From Cardinalis cardinalis (Eukaryota; Chordata; Aves; Passeriformes; Cardinalidae), in NCBI GenBank assembly GCA_014549065.1, contig JACDOX010000013.1, positions 5,213,241 to 5,277,240 of the forward strand: a stretch of 64,000 nucleotides of DNA, written 5' to 3'. Below the pieces are notes generated by a model. That model had not been told where the DNA came from. It ran no database searches and saw only the letters and a list, made by a program, of their open reading frames with translations. Numbering within the stretch: the stretch's first letter is position 1; every line of letters begins with the position of its first letter. This document shows positions 62,701-64,000 of this stretch, piece after piece. A program made the translations under genes and the position numbers.

Positions 62701-64000
62701 TTCTGCCTCTTTCTTACTCCTTTGGCTTTAAGAGGTAATTCAAGAATCAAATGTTTTACATGCNTTTTACTGAGAGAGCTTTAAATGCCCATGAATGGTC
62801 TCTACCATTAGTGCACATGAGTTGGAAAACAGCAATGAATTATGACTTAAACGCTTAATAGGATTTAAACATCAGCTGAGTCTGGCATAATACATGCAAT
62901 CACTTGGAGGCAATTCATTTTTTAACAAATCCTGCCAATATGTTCATTCAGCCACCCTGCTGCTGCGTTGGTGTTGCTGTAGCTGCCAAGGCAGGGGCTG
63001 CTTGTGGCTGCTCTCCCTGTGCTTGGCAGCCCTTGCTGCCCAGCTTGGGCCTGTGCACCCACTCAGGCAGGCACCCTGCCCTCTGCCATTATCCTGCCGA
63101 GGGTCTCCCCCTTGGTGCCATGGCAAGTCCCCCTGTCCTTCTGAAAACGTCCCTGTGCCACCCCCGGACCCTNCAGGGGAGCTACGCTGGATTCAACCCC
63201 TGGGACTTCATGGCTCTCTTAGTGTGCTACAGGATGGGCTGCTGAAACCTGCTGATTGCTGCTAAATAGCCCTCAGTGTGTGCTTTACCAAGCAAAGCAT
63301 ATCTCCTTCCCCTGAAAATAGCCCATAAGCTTTGGTACATGGCAAGGAAGCAAATCAGGGCTAGAAATGGGAATTTACCAGTCTGAAGTAAGCCATATTT
63401 ATTATTTTTTTGCCTCTTCTCTCTTACATTATTTACATCTATGCAAGTATTCTATTCTGGATATGTAACTGCATTTATCAGGTTTCTTCTGTGATTTGGC
63501 AAGGATATGTGCTTACACTTTCTGTACAGATATGAAAAATTCATTCTGTGTGCTAAAAGGATAAGATAGCTTGGCTGCTTTCAGTGTGAAGGCCTATCCA
63601 TAACTCAAGAAGACCAACAAGGTGTATTTCCAAGAGCATTTTAGTTCAACATACTCCACTCCTCAGAGGAAGCTGGAAATGTGCAGTTGCAGTCCTGGAT
63701 CTCTCTTTCTTCAGAATAATTCCTGCTGGTTGAGACAGTACACATGGCTTTCTTGCTCATCTCCGACTCNCCTACAGGACCAGAACTTCTTCAGGCATTA
63801 TGCAGCCTTCCCACATTTAAATCTTTCAAAGGGGTGAAAGGAGAGAAGGAACTGTTACAAACTGTGGTTACCTTTGTAACCTTCATTCCAAATACTGGAG
63901 AAGATAGCAAAGTCCNCATTTTTTCTTTGCCAAAGATTGCAAATAATTCACTAAAAATCTTGCAAATAATCATAACTCATTGCTTTTTCCAGACATGACA
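59779..64000. other. Non-coding stretch, right edge
   Basis: No supported gene. A GC-richer patch at 62940-63250 is open in two plus frames and one minus frame (cysteine/proline-rich, unrecognised, probably compositional). Two Ns sit in a T run at 62140-62143. The remainder is AT-rich. Confidence 0.55.

Noticed and set aside
62894..63265. Cys/Pro-rich open frames of 113-123 codons
   Set aside because: Open in several frames at once because of GC content; no motif.

Overview
The window looks like vertebrate nuclear DNA, almost certainly from a bird and probably a songbird. The main evidence is the repeat content. There are several degenerate CR1-type non-LTR retrotransposon pieces, including a recognisable reverse-transcriptase core and the characteristic CR1 3' ends. 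There is also a 600-bp solo LTR of a type I recognise from passerine genomes, flanked by a perfect 5-bp target-site duplication. The base composition is AT-rich, with long stretches lacking any sustained open frame, and single unresolved bases (N) are scattered throughout.

I found no protein-coding gene, rRNA, tRNA or CRISPR array. The longest open frames (about 120-180 codons) lie mostly in GC-richer patches, are commonly open on both strands at once, often lack an ATG at the stated start, and encode no family I recognise. The window is best read as an intergenic or long intronic segment. Two or three short splice-site-bounded intervals (5367-5446, 17696-17754, 27731-27783) could be untranslated or lncRNA exons, but nothing in the sequence proves it.

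Layout: 1-7.7 kb is non-coding, with an ancient SINE-like trace (232-340) and a 5 x 29-bp minisatellite (1391-1535). At 7.7-8.4 kb lies an antisense CR1 with an internal deletion. From 8.4 to 25.8 kb there is non-coding DNA with several small repeats and palindromes (9102-9142, 12849-12932, 15762-15790, 16971-16992, 19936-19950). At 25.8-26.7 kb a sense CR1 is split by a reverse-oriented LTR, and the site duplication is visible. At 28.4 kb and 16.4 kb there are SINE-like traces. At 31.2-31.8 kb is the solo LTR, and at 32.4-32.7 kb another CR1 3' end. At 38.26-38.36 kb is a 100-bp nested inverted-repeat structure. At 47.0-47.2 kb there is an old CR1/L3-like 3' end, and at 48.4 kb a MIR-like trace followed by a CpG-elevated patch (48.93-49.39 kb). 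A T/G-only-like tract sits at 53.9-54.05 kb, an antisense CR1 at 57.4-57.8 kb joined to a CpG-elevated patch (57.8-58.2 kb), and an 83-bp pure purine tract with a G-quadruplex motif at 59.7 kb. The remainder is unremarkable.

No set of genes works together here. The biology on view is the layering of retroelements of different ages and local sequence structure. I did not find evidence for a new multi-gene system. Family assignments rest on my memory of repeat consensus sequences and should be confirmed by repeat masking.
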